From assembly GCF_002863225.1 (NCBI RefSeq), contig NZ_PKEK01000018.1, forward strand, positions 1-54,248: a stretch of 54,248 bases of DNA. The letters are read 5' to 3'. The DNA comes from Mycobacterium sp. GTDB lineage: Bacteria > Actinomycetota > Actinomycetes > Mycobacteriales > Mycobacteriaceae. Both the position numbers and the translations under genes were made by a program. The stretch's first letter is position 1. Every line of letters begins with the position of its first letter. Below the pieces are notes generated by a model. That model did not search any database. It was not told where the DNA came from and worked only from the letters and a program-made list of their open reading frames with translations. Below, piece after piece: positions 1 through 10,152 of the stretch.

Positions 1-1
1 C

Positions 2-244
2 CTGGAATACCAACCCAAATGCCGAGACTTCGCCCTCTCCATCAACGACGAACGCTCACTCATCCGCACCGACACACTCACCACCAACACCGTCATCGAC
101 CGCGTCCACCACACCCTCACCCATGCACCCCAGATCAGAACCACCACCCACAACGCCGTCACCCACCTACAGCACAAACTCAGCGACGAATACGCCACCG
201 TCGCAGACCAACTAGGCCTCCGGGCACATCAACGCCATCAATGA
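2..244 (+). CDS. C-terminal fragment, possible polysaccharide pyruvyl transferase
   Basis: An open frame enters from the left edge and ends at TGA 242-244, giving 80 residues (begins LEYQPKCRDFA, ends RAHQRHQ). The opening LEYQPKCRDFA resembles the strand near the C-terminus of polysaccharide pyruvyl transferases (an 'aYdpKvrdF' pattern), followed by a helical tail rich in Thr, His and Arg. Its neighbours, a methyltransferase and a fatty-acyl-AMP ligase next to lipL, fit the lipooligosaccharide locus that some mycobacteria carry here, where pyruvyl transferases occur. The coding strand is unusually poor in G and rich in A/C compared with the rest of the window, which may indicate transferred DNA. 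The family call is a weak pattern match on a fragment; the reading frame itself is clear. Confidence 0.4.
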   Translation: MEYQPKCRDFALSINDERSLIRTDTLTTNTVIDRVHHTLTHAPQIRTTTHNAVTHLQHKLSDEYATVADQLGLRAHQRHQ

Positions 245-257
245 GATGAGGTAGACG

Positions 258-827
258 ATGTCGAAAGTGATCACCGCGCTGCGTCAGAAAACCGATTACA
301 GTCGCTGGGCCGACTCCCGCAATATCTTCGCCTCGTGGGAATCCCGCAGCCAACGAGCTGCGGCGCTGGTGCCCGTGGACAGCCGTGTCATCGAATTCGG
401 CGCGGGCAACCGGGTCTTCGAGCGTCATCTGGACCGATCGTGCACCTACACCCCGTCTGACATCGTCGACCGTGGGCCGGGAACGATCGTCTGCGACCTC
501 AATCTGCGGCCCCTTCCGGACCTCGGCGCCGACGCCTACGACGTCGCGGTGCTGATGGGGGTGCTGGAATACATGCGCGACCTGCCGACCACGCTCGATT
601 GGCTGACCGGACTCGTCCCGAACCTCGTGTTGTCCTACGCCTGCGCGCGGGGCAGTCGCTACTCGCCGAGGCGCGCGGCCGGGTCCGTCGGCCGCCTCAA
701 GGCCGGGTGGTTGAACAGCTACTGCGAGGACGAGATTCGGTCCCTGCTACACGAGCGTGGCTTTGCGCTCGTGCACGAGGAAGGTTGGCAGAATCAGCGG
801 CTTTTCGCGTTTACGCAAAGCGATTAG
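258..827 (+). CDS. class I SAM-dependent methyltransferase
   Basis: 189 residues. A Rossmann motif I is visible ([12 protein letters not shown], about residues 44-55), then an acidic strand-2 end (PSDIVD) and a motif-III-like stretch ([14 protein letters not shown], about 93-106), the pattern of small class I methyltransferases. ATG 258 lies 13 bp after the preceding stop, with GATGAGGTAG just upstream as the likely ribosome site, so it is probably co-transcribed with the upstream gene. Its last 4 bases overlap the end of the convergent acyl-AMP ligase gene. The substrate cannot be read from the sequence. Given the neighbours, a sugar or lipid moiety of an envelope glycolipid is a reasonable inference. 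Confidence 0.75.
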   Translation: MSKVITALRQKTDYSRWADSRNIFASWESRSQRAAALVPVDSRVIEFGAGNRVFERHLDRSCTYTPSDIVDRGPGTIVCDLNLRPLPDLGADAYDVAVLMGVLEYMRDLPTTLDWLTGLVPNLVLSYACARGSRYSPRRAAGSVGRLKAGWLNSYCEDEIRSLLHERGFALVHEEGWQNQRLFAFTQSD

Positions 828-2569
828 GCATCCAGGCGGGCGAAGCGGTCCTGCTGGTATTGCTCCACGCAGGCCCGCCTCCTGACCTTGCCGCTGGTGG
901 TCAGCGGAATCGAACCCGGCGACACCAGGACGAGGTCGGAAACGCTCAACCCGTGCGACGTCGAAATAGCCGACGTGACATTGTTCTTGACGCTGCTGAG
1001 TCGCTCGACGGCGTCCTCGTGGGAGTGGACGCCGTTCTTGAGTTCGGCGATCGCGACCAGCTTTTCGGTGCCGTCGTCAGGCACCGATATCGCGACGCAA
1101 CGGCCCCGGGTGATCAACTGAATCGTCGCCTCGATGTCGTCTGGAGAATGGTTGCGGCCGTACACAATCAACAGATCCTTGATCCGGCCGATGATGAACA
1201 GTTCGTGGTCGTCGAAGAATCCGAGGTCGCCCGTTCTCAGCCACGGTCCCGCCGGGGTGCCGGGGGTAGGCTCCGACAGTTCTGCGCCGAAGGAGTACTC
1301 GGTCTCCTCGGGCTTACCCCAGTAACCGGTGGCGACATTGTCGCCGTGCACCCAGATCTCGCCGACGGTCCCGGCCGGGCATTCGGCCTTTGCGTCGGGG
1401 TCGACTATCCGCAGGATCGGCGAACGCGGCACTCCGTAGCTGACAAGCGCTGTGCCGTCCGGGCTTTCGCATCGCTTCGCACGGCCGTCAGACAGGGCGG
1501 TGGACTCGAAGTGAACCACGCGTGGCTCGCCGGGCTCGCGTGTCACGATGTACACGGTCGCTTCCGCCATCCCGTACGAGGGTCGCAGCGCCGTGGTGGG
1601 GAAACCGAACGGCGCGAACCGCTCGGTGAAACGCTTCAGCGTCGCCGGTTGCACCCGCTCGCTGCCATTGATGATGCCGATGACGCCGCTGAGATCGAGG
1701 CCGGCCAGGTCCTCATCGGAGGTCTTGCGCGCCGCCACCTCGAATGCGAAATTCGGTCCCGCTGAAAAGGTGTGCGGATAGTCGGCCAGCAGTTGCAGCC
1801 ACCGGGCGGGGCGGGCCAGGAACGACACCGGACTGGTGAGCACCGCATGATGACCGGCCAGTAGCGGTATGCAGACGCCGACCAGCAGACCCATATCGTG
1901 ATAGAACGGCAGCCACGAGACAAATGTGGTGTCCGGTGGAGAGATGCCGCCGGTTTGCGCGAAATAGTCCGCGAACATCTGCTCGAAGTTGGCCATCAGA
2001 TTCCGATAGGTGACTTCCACGCCGGCCGGCGCACGGGTCGACCCGGACGTGTACTGCAGATACGCGGTATTGGTGCGCGTCTCCCGGGTTGGCCGAAATG
2101 TGCTTCGCGCGTTGACATCCACCGCGTCGACCTCGACCAGAGACGGCGTCGGGCCCTCTTGCTGCGCGGCGAGGTAGTTCGACACCTCCGCCGCCACCGC
2201 AGATGTCGTCAGGACCACCGAAGGCGCCGCGTCAAGGAGTACCGATTTCACCCGTTCGTCGACCGCACCACCCAACGGAACCGACAGCGGGACAGGAATG
2301 AGACCTGCCTGCAGCGTCCCGAAGAACGCGTCGATATAACTCAGTCCCTGCGGTGCCACGATGACCGCGCGGTCGCCGGTCGAACCGTGCCGACGTATCT
2401 CCTGCGCGACGTTCAGCGAGCGCCGGTAAAGCTGCGAATAGGTGACCGTCTCGGAGACGCCGTCCCAATCCCGCTCGTAGTCAAGGTAAGTGAACGCCTT
2501 CTCGTTAGCCTGCAGACTCGCACGCTCGCGCAGAACACTGGGAATGGACGGTTCGGCCACACTCGTCAC
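824..2569 (-). CDS. long-chain fatty-acyl-AMP ligase (FadD23/FadD28-like FAAL)
   Basis: 581 residues from GTG 2569. FAALs activate fatty acids as acyl-adenylates and pass them to polyketide synthases for envelope lipids. Adenylation motifs are present in order: A3 [13 protein letters not shown] (about 171-183), A4 [12 protein letters not shown]7 LRTGDLGF, then [20 protein letters not shown] and the A10 lysine in TSGKVRRR. The HSPDDIE block and overall sequence are close to my memory of M. tuberculosis FadD23. An in-frame ATG exists at 2638, but the extra 23 residues ([11 protein letters not shown]...) have no counterpart in FadD23, and that ATG sits inside an 18-bp palindrome, so GTG 2569 is preferred. 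Lies 78 bp downstream of the CMD gene on the same strand. Confidence 0.88.
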   Translation of the reverse strand: MTSVAEPSIPSVLRERASLQANEKAFTYLDYERDWDGVSETVTYSQLYRRSLNVAQEIRRHGSTGDRAVIVAPQGLSYIDAFFGTLQAGLIPVPLSVPLGGAVDERVKSVLLDAAPSVVLTTSAVAAEVSNYLAAQQEGPTPSLVEVDAVDVNARSTFRPTRETRTNTAYLQYTSGSTRAPAGVEVTYRNLMANFEQMFADYFAQTGGISPPDTTFVSWLPFYHDMGLLVGVCIPLLAGHHAVLTSPVSFLARPARWLQLLADYPHTFSAGPNFAFEVAARKTSDEDLAGLDLSGVIGIINGSERVQPATLKRFTERFAPFGFPTTALRPSYGMAEATVYIVTREPGEPRVVHFESTALSDGRAKRCESPDGTALVSYGVPRSPILRIVDPDAKAECPAGTVGEIWVHGDNVATGYWGKPEETEYSFGAELSEPTPGTPAGPWLRTGDLGFFDDHELFIIGRIKDLLIVYGRNHSPDDIEATIQLITRGRCVAISVPDDGTEKLVAIAELKNGVHSHEDAVERLSSVKNNVTSAISTSHGLSVSDLVLVSPGSIPLTTSGKVRRRACVEQYQQDRFARLDA

Positions 2570-2628
2570 CTTACCGCTGCCTGCAGCAGGTGCAATCGCA
2601 AACGCAATTGAAAAGCGTTGCGCCACAG

Positions 2629-2646
2629 TGACTGACATGTCAGTCA
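2629..2646. promoter_or_regulatory. 18-bp perfect palindrome, candidate TetR-type operator for the acyl-AMP ligase gene
   Basis: TGACTGACATGTCAGTCA is a perfect palindrome centred between 2637 and 2638. It lies 60 bp upstream of the preferred GTG start of the ligase and 1 bp past the stop of the CMD gene. Length and symmetry are typical of TetR-family operators. No regulator gene is adjacent, so the binding protein is unknown. Confidence 0.55.
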
Positions 2647-2647
2647 G

Positions 2648-3226
2648 TTAGCCGGGTGGAGCCTTCCCATCCGGCGGCCAGCTCTGCACATCGTCCTCCA
2701 GCGGCACCTGCAGGCTCTGCAGAATCGACGAGACCATCCGCCACGCGCCGATCGCGGTGACCAGCTCGACCAGCAGCGCATGGTCGGCGCCGAACGCCTG
2801 TCGGCACGCCGCCCAGCTCTGCTCGCTCACCACACCGTCGCGCACCACGTCGTCGGTGGCAGCCAGCACCGCCCGCTCCGCCGGACCGAACCCGGTGTAG
2901 GACGGCCAATCCCGGACACCGAGAAGATCGTCCGTGCTCACCCCGAGGCCTTGGGCGACCCGCCAGTGTTGCGCCCACTCGTATTCACAGGCCGTCAGCC
3001 AGCCGATCCGCATGATCGCCAGCTCGCGCAGGCGCGAATTCAGCTTGCCCTGCCACAGCATTCTCGCCAGTAGATCGTTGAGCCCGGACGCCAGTTTGGG
3101 ATGGTTCAACAACACCTGGAAGATCGCGAGTTCGGCCATGTAGTCCGGAACGCTCGCTTCGTCCGCCGCGGCTTTGGCCTCGTCCACGGGCAGACGGGGT
3201 ACGCGGCCTTCCCGGTCAACAGTCAC
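2648..3226 (-). CDS. carboxymuconolactone decarboxylase (AhpD-fold) family protein
   Basis: 192 residues from GTG 3226. The CMD-fold signature is visible around residues 65-90: ELAIMRIGWLTACEYEWAQH, with the conserved Glu, Cys and His arrangement. The AhpD CxxC redox pair is missing (only one Cys, in TACEYEW), so a peroxiredoxin-reductase role is unlikely. Proteins of this type occur as stand-alone enzymes of uncertain substrate. The gene starts 18 bp after the lipL-like stop and precedes the acyl-AMP ligase, so it probably belongs to a lipL-CMD transcript. Confidence 0.82.
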   Translation of the reverse strand: MTVDREGRVPRLPVDEAKAAADEASVPDYMAELAIFQVLLNHPKLASGLNDLLARMLWQGKLNSRLRELAIMRIGWLTACEYEWAQHWRVAQGLGVSTDDLLGVRDWPSYTGFGPAERAVLAATDDVVRDGVVSEQSWAACRQAFGADHALLVELVTAIGAWRMVSSILQSLQVPLEDDVQSWPPDGKAPPG

Positions 3227-3244
3227 GATGTCAGGCCAAACCGG

Positions 3245-4510
3245 TTAGCCGGCAACGGCTCCCGCTTCGCGGAACGGCGCACCGAAGTCGGCGACTCGCT
3301 CGAAACCGTCTTTGCGCGCCCTGGTGGCACCCAGCCGGCACAGTGCGCTGGTCGCGACGAGCCCGGCGTGGTCGGCGAGTACGAACGGAGTCAGCAGCCG
3401 GTTGTGGACGAAGCCGATCGCCAGGCCGTGATCCGGGTCGGCCCACCCGACAGAACCGCCGAGTCCGACATGGCCGAACCCCGGCACCACATCGAGGGGC
3501 AGCCGGTGGTAGCCGAGGTGGAAAGCCAGCGGTATCACCAAGTTGCCGTCCGGCCGCAGATTGCGCCGTCCGTTCAGCCCGGCCGCCACTTCCGGTGAGA
3601 GGAACTGGGTGCCGCCGATCCGGCCGCCGTTGGCGATCGCGGCGTACATCCGTGCCAGTCCGCGCGCGGTGGCCACCCCGTTGGCCGCCGGTATCTCCGC
3701 GTCCAACAGCGGAATCTCGCCCTGGGCAGCGGCTTTCACGCCCGGGAAGTACATCGAGCTGAAACCGGCGGCCTGCGGGATCGAGGCGATCATCGGCGCC
3801 ACCGCGTTGAACACTGGATTCTGAAAAGCGCTCTGCGGCATGATGATCTGCGCGGCCTTCGTCGGGGCGCCGGCCGGTGGTCGGCCCAGATGCAGGCCGT
3901 CGGTGCCCAGCGGTTCAGCCAACTCGGTGCGGATGAGTTCCCGCATGCCCTTGCCGGTGACCGCACGCGCCAGCCCGGAAAGCAGCCAGCCATAGGTGAG
4001 CGCGTGGTAGGCCGATTTGCCGAACGAGTAACCCGGCCGTGCGGCCGCGAGCTTGCGCTCCATCAGCTCGTGGTCGAGCAGGTCTTGCCGGCTGGCGCCG
4101 CGCAGCGCCGACAACCCGGCTTGATGGCGCATCATCTGCCGAACGGTGATGTCGGCCTTGCCGTTGACGCCGAACTCCGGCCAGTACTGGGCGACCGGGA
4201 CGTCGTACTCGATCAACCCGCGGTCGACCAGTCGGTGAATGACGGTGGAGGCCATGCCCTTGGTCGCGGAGAACACCATGGATGCCGAGTCCGCCGTCCA
4301 GGGCACCCGGCCGCGCCGATCCGCATAACCGGTCCAGACGTCGACGACGGGTTCTCCGTCCAGGTAGACCGCCAGTGCCCCGCCGCCGAATCGGCTGCCG
4401 TGGAACGTGCTGGCGAAGCTGCGCACCGCGCAGGCGAAATGAGGATCGGCTGCGCCACTTACTCCGCGCGGCAGCACAGAGCGGCGATTGCCCACTACTT
4501 CGAGGGTCAT
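3245..4510 (-). CDS. lipL: LipL-like serine hydrolase (class C beta-lactamase fold esterase)
   Basis: 421 residues. The beta-lactamase/esterase family VIII nucleophile motif S-x-x-K is SATK (S81, K84). The second-motif tyrosine is probably in SAYHALTYGW, and a late GFGHVGLGGSVGWADP segment matches the third active-site element (HxG-type) of these esterases. M. tuberculosis LipL (Rv1497), also downstream of meaB, is recalled as a lipid esterase with a GGG..SxxK arrangement. ATG 4510 gives the family length. Upstream, a TAGGTT hexamer ends 6 bp before the ATG, so a leaderless transcript is possible. No obvious signal peptide. Lies 41 bp downstream of meaB. Confidence 0.85.
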   Translation of the reverse strand: MTLEVVGNRRSVLPRGVSGAADPHFACAVRSFASTFHGSRFGGGALAVYLDGEPVVDVWTGYADRRGRVPWTADSASMVFSATKGMASTVIHRLVDRGLIEYDVPVAQYWPEFGVNGKADITVRQMMRHQAGLSALRGASRQDLLDHELMERKLAAARPGYSFGKSAYHALTYGWLLSGLARAVTGKGMRELIRTELAEPLGTDGLHLGRPPAGAPTKAAQIIMPQSAFQNPVFNAVAPMIASIPQAAGFSSMYFPGVKAAAQGEIPLLDAEIPAANGVATARGLARMYAAIANGGRIGGTQFLSPEVAAGLNGRRNLRPDGNLVIPLAFHLGYHRLPLDVVPGFGHVGLGGSVGWADPDHGLAIGFVHNRLLTPFVLADHAGLVATSALCRLGATRARKDGFERVADFGAPFREAGAVAG

Positions 4511-4551
4511 GTGATCAACCTAGTTGTTTAACTCTACAAACGAAGTGGAAT

Positions 4552-5550
4552 TTACCCATCCGTTATTGAAGCTAGCTTCAATATTTGCTGAGCGGCCAGG
4601 GCCGGGGTCAATTCGCCTGTCAGTACCTGGCGCTCCACGTCAGCCCGGGATTTGCGGACGGCGGGGTTCGACATCACCCGGTCCAACACGGTGTCGCGCA
4701 CCATCTGCCACGTCCAGTCGACCTGCTGGGCCCGGCGCCGCGCTTCGAAGTCGCCCGCCTCGGTAAGAGTGTCGCGGTGGCGCTCGACGGTGTCCCACAG
4801 CTCGTCCAGCCCGGTCCCCTCCAGCGCGCTCATCGTCAGAACCGGAGGGCGCCAGAGCGTTTCGCGGGGATAGATCAATCGAATCGCACCGGAGAGTTCG
4901 CGGGCGGCTTTGCGGGCCTCGGTCAGGTGGTTGCCATCGGCCTTGTTCACCACCACGATGTCGGCGAGCTCGAGCACCCCCTTCTTGATGCCCTGCAATT
5001 GGTCGCCGGTGCGGGCGAGGGTCAGAAAGACGAAGGTGTCGACCATGTTGGACACCGCGACTTCGGATTGGCCGACGCCGACGGTCTCGACCAGGATCAC
5101 GTCGAATCCGGCCGCCTCCAGCAGCACAATGGTCTCCCTGGTCGCCTTGGCGACGCCGCCGAGCGTGCCCGAGGTCGGCGACGGCCGGATGTAGGCGTCG
5201 GGATGCGTTGCCAGTTGCGGCATTCGAGTCTTGTCGCCGAGGATCGATCCGCCCGTGCGGGTCGACGACGGGTCCACAGCCAGGACCGCCACGCGATGGC
5301 CGCGCCCGATCAGGTACATACCGAGGGCTTCGATGGTGGTCGACTTGCCGACACCCGGAACTCCGGTGATGCCGACGTGCAGGGCGTCACCGGCGGCCGG
5401 CATCAGCTCGAGCAACAGCTGCTGGGCCCGGTCGCGATGGTCCGCACGAGTCGATTCGACCAGGGTGATCGCCCGCGGGAGCGCCGACCGGTCGCCCGCG
5501 CGTACCGCCGCGGCGAGTTCGTCGATGCCGTCGCCGTTGTCAGTCGCCAT
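4552..5550 (-). CDS. meaB: methylmalonyl-CoA mutase-associated GTPase MeaB (ArgK family)
   Basis: 332 residues, the usual MeaB length. It is a SIMIBI-class G protein that gates cofactor delivery to, and protects, B12-dependent methylmalonyl-CoA mutase. The P-loop is GVPGVGKST (about 62-70), with AVDPSSTRTGGSILGD, ETVGVGQSE (switch/Walker B) and the NKAD nucleotide-specificity motif all in place. ATG 5550 is 4 bp after the mutB stop, so the genes are coupled. In H37Rv a mazEF4 toxin-antitoxin pair separates mutB from meaB (recalled); here nothing does. The last codons overlap a 20-bp perfect palindrome. Confidence 0.95.
   Translation of the reverse strand: MATDNGDGIDELAAAVRAGDRSALPRAITLVESTRADHRDRAQQLLLELMPAAGDALHVGITGVPGVGKSTTIEALGMYLIGRGHRVAVLAVDPSSTRTGGSILGDKTRMPQLATHPDAYIRPSPTSGTLGGVAKATRETIVLLEAAGFDVILVETVGVGQSEVAVSNMVDTFVFLTLARTGDQLQGIKKGVLELADIVVVNKADGNHLTEARKAARELSGAIRLIYPRETLWRPPVLTMSALEGTGLDELWDTVERHRDTLTEAGDFEARRRAQQVDWTWQMVRDTVLDRVMSNPAVRKSRADVERQVLTGELTPALAAQQILKLASITDG
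4564..4583. promoter_or_regulatory. 20-bp perfect palindrome at the 3' end of meaB
   Basis: TATTGAAGCTAGCTTCAATA is a perfect 20-bp palindrome, AT-rich in a GC-rich region, within the last codons of meaB and 54-73 bp upstream of the lipL ATG. The position suits an operator for the lipL-CMD transcript. A transcription stop or coincidence are alternatives; there is no T-run. Confidence 0.45.
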
Positions 5551-5554
5551 GTGG

Positions 5555-7804
<2,250 letters not shown>

Positions 7805-7809
7805 GGTCG

Positions 7810-9690
7810 TCAGGCCCCCAACCGGTCGAGAAGGTTCGAAAGAGCTTCCACCGCATTGATTTTCGCTGTCAGGAACTCGTCAGGCTGGTGATCGGCGTCG
7901 GCCACGGCTTTCTGCGGACCGGCCAGGCAGACGTGCGACACCCCGGCGCTGTGGGCCGCCTCGACGACAGCGGAGGCCTCGGCGCCGTACCGGCCGTCGG
8001 TGCCGCAGATCACCGCGGCCACCGGGCCGCCCGCGTCGGCCACGACTTCGGCAACCCGGCCGGCGTCCACGGCTCCCGGGTTGATCGCTTCGATGCCACC
8101 CGATGCCAGCAGATTCGACGCGAAGGTGCTTCGAATGTTGTGTTCGGCCAGCGGTCCGAGCGGCAGCAACAGAACTCGAGGACGTGAATCGTTGCGGGCC
8201 AGGTAGGCGTCGGAGCGGTCACGCAGCGCTTCGAACTCGGCCGCGTAGCGGATCAGCTTGCCGGCCGCCAGCGGCGAATACGATGACTCACTCTGCGGCA
8301 GAACAGGTTCGGTCAGGTTCGGATACTCGTTGACTCCGGTGATCGCGGTCTTGCGATGGGCGACGTCGTCGGCGCGCCGGGCAGCGATTTCCGCGATCTG
8401 TTCGGCGATGTAGTCGCGTGCATCGACGAATCCGCCCTGCTGCTCCACGGTTTGGAAGCTCTGCCAGGCCCGGTTCGCCAGCTGGTCGGTGAGATCCTCG
8501 ACGAACCACGACCCGCCGGCGGGGTCCAGAATCCGGCCGACGTGTGACTCCTCGAGCAGCAGCAGCTGAATGTTGCGGGCCATCCTGCGCGCGAAACTGG
8601 TTGCCATACCTGGGAATCCACCGTCGATTGCGACGTCGAACGGAAATACCAGGACCGTGTCGGCGCCGCCGACCCCGGCGCCGAAGGCGGCCAGCGTGGT
8701 CCGCAGCATGTTCACCCAGGGGTCACGCTGGGTCATCATCGGCAGCGAGGTCTCGGCGTGCACCACCGCACCACCACTGTCAGGTTCGCCCACCACTTCG
8801 GCCACCCGCGCCCACAGCCGGCGCAATGCCCGTACTTTGGCGATCGTCAGGAACTGATCGTCGTCGGCGGCCAACCGAAAGCTGATCTGCGCGAGCGCCT
8901 TCGCCACCGGCAGACCGGACTCGGTGAGCACCCTCAGGTAGGACACCGCCGCGGCGATGCTCCCGGCCAGCTCCCAGGTCGCGTTGGCCCCGAGATTGTG
9001 AAACGCCGGGCCGTCGACGGTGATCGCGCGTACACCGTGGTCGCCGGCCACCCTGGTGGCGATGTCGACGACCTGCTCGATCGCCGGTGCGGGGCGGCCA
9101 CTCAGCGGCGCGGTGAGCGGATCGGCCCCCAGATCGACCGACAGGATCGCGCGCTGATCGTCTTCGACGAGGCTCACCAGCTCCAGCAGCACATCCGAAG
9201 CGGCCTGGTAGTCGGCGCCCGCGTCGAGGATCACCGGCGCCATGCTCAGGTAGACGCCGTCGAACACCTTCCGCAGCTGCTCCGGAGCGACGCCCGACTC
9301 CCCTACCCGGACCAGCAGTGCGCTGACACCCTCGGCCAGAGCGGCCAGCACCGCGGAGTTGACGTCGTCGGCGGACACGCCGGCAACTCGATTCGCCGGG
9401 ATGGCCTCGGCCACTTTCCAGCCGGACTTGACGTCGCGCAGCGCGTCCGCGCCGCGCAGGAAGGGCCACTGTCCGGGAAGCGGCGGCTCGGGCAGCTCGT
9501 CGAGCGCGGTGTAGAGGGCCCGGATCGCCACGGCCTCGTAGGTCGTGGTCTCGAGCATCTGCTCGGGCTCGGGCCCGAGTTCGTCAGCGTCACGTCGGGT
9601 GCTTTTCGCCAGAACTCCGGCCACCGCGGAGCGCCAGCGGGCGCGGGCCTGTGACAGGTCGGCAGGCTCGGCGGACACATCGACTGACAC
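7810..9690 (-). CDS. mutA: methylmalonyl-CoA mutase small subunit
   Basis: 626 residues from GTG 9690, which is preceded by a strong AAGGAG 6 bp upstream. The frame stays open further upstream, but that extension has no similarity to MutA. The sequence follows the M. tuberculosis MutA I recall ([48 protein letters not shown]). The C-terminal domain has a cobalamin-domain fold remnant ([19 protein letters not shown]) but no DxHxxG motif, as expected of the non-catalytic subunit. First gene of the mutA-mutB-meaB unit and divergent from feoA. Confidence 0.95.
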   Translation of the reverse strand: MSVDVSAEPADLSQARARWRSAVAGVLAKSTRRDADELGPEPEQMLETTTYEAVAIRALYTALDELPEPPLPGQWPFLRGADALRDVKSGWKVAEAIPANRVAGVSADDVNSAVLAALAEGVSALLVRVGESGVAPEQLRKVFDGVYLSMAPVILDAGADYQAASDVLLELVSLVEDDQRAILSVDLGADPLTAPLSGRPAPAIEQVVDIATRVAGDHGVRAITVDGPAFHNLGANATWELAGSIAAAVSYLRVLTESGLPVAKALAQISFRLAADDDQFLTIAKVRALRRLWARVAEVVGEPDSGGAVVHAETSLPMMTQRDPWVNMLRTTLAAFGAGVGGADTVLVFPFDVAIDGGFPGMATSFARRMARNIQLLLLEESHVGRILDPAGGSWFVEDLTDQLANRAWQSFQTVEQQGGFVDARDYIAEQIAEIAARRADDVAHRKTAITGVNEYPNLTEPVLPQSESSYSPLAAGKLIRYAAEFEALRDRSDAYLARNDSRPRVLLLPLGPLAEHNIRSTFASNLLASGGIEAINPGAVDAGRVAEVVADAGGPVAAVICGTDGRYGAEASAVVEAAHSAGVSHVCLAGPQKAVADADHQPDEFLTAKINAVEALSNLLDRLGA

Positions 9691-9867
9691 CGGCGGCTCC
9701 TTGTCCAGCACGTGACATCCCGACGCTGGTCTGTCACCCGACCACCAGGCTAAATGATGCCCAATAGTGTCGCGGCACACACTGAGGCGACGGCACCTGA
9801 CGAGCCATGACGCCTGTCCTGGTGAGGAGTACCTTACTAAGGTAGAGCGGCTAACGTTAGGGCGATC
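9691..9867. promoter_or_regulatory. divergent mutA/feoA promoter region with metalloregulator-like dyads
   Basis: 177 bp between divergent starts. Near feoA are two dyads: TACCTTACTAAGGTA (9830-9844; 7-bp arms around one base) and CTAACGTTAG (9851-9860, perfect), the latter ending 8 bp before the feoA ATG. TAAGGTA and GGCTAACGTTA resemble the two halves of the mycobacterial IdeR box (TWAGGTTAGSCTAACCTWA), but the halves are 3 bp too far apart, so a DtxR-family protein (IdeR or MntR) is a hypothesis only. On the mutA side GTGACA (9712-9717) and TGTCAC (9732-9737) form a spaced inverted repeat. I see no cobalamin riboswitch. Confidence 0.5.
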
Positions 9868-10152
9868 ATGCGTACTCGACCGCAGAGCGCACGCGATCAA
9901 TCGGATTCGGTGACCGTGCTCGCACAACTGGCGCCCGGAACGCGCGCGACCGTGCTGGGGACCGTCGCGCAGGCCAACCCACTGATCGCAAATCGTCTCG
10001 GCCAGTTGGGCTTTCGTGCCAACGCCCACGTGGACGTCATCCGTCGGGCACCGCTCGGCGACCCGACCATCTACCGGATCCACGACACCGAGCTGTGCTT
10101 GCGTCGACGTGAGGCGCAGCTCATCGAAGTGGCCCCCGAAGCGGACCGATGA
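9868..10152 (+). CDS. feoA: FeoA family ferrous iron transport accessory protein
   Basis: 94 residues. The body (LAQLAPGTRATVLG... NRLGQLGFRANAHVDVIRRAPLGDP...) is the small SH3-like FeoA domain, with its RLxxLGF signature followed by a small beta barrel. FeoA is thought to modulate the FeoB channel at the inner membrane. ATG 9868 has only a weak GTTAGGG upstream and an extended hydrophilic N-terminus. The stop overlaps the feoB start (ATGA), so the two are translationally coupled. I do not recall feoAB at this position in M. tuberculosis, so it is accessory here. Confidence 0.88.
   Translation: MRTRPQSARDQSDSVTVLAQLAPGTRATVLGTVAQANPLIANRLGQLGFRANAHVDVIRRAPLGDPTIYRIHDTELCLRRREAQLIEVAPEADR

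Noticed and set aside
2570..2638. ATG 2638 as the start of the acyl-AMP ligase
   Set aside because: The ATG is inside an 18-bp palindrome and the added residues have no FAAL counterpart.
9830..9860. A canonical IdeR box at feoA
   Set aside because: Half-sites resemble the consensus but the spacing is 3 bp too long and the centre does not match; reported only as IdeR-like.
9691..9867. Cobalamin riboswitch upstream of mutA
   Set aside because: No B12-box sequence (GCCACTG-like) or conserved stems in the 177-bp leader.
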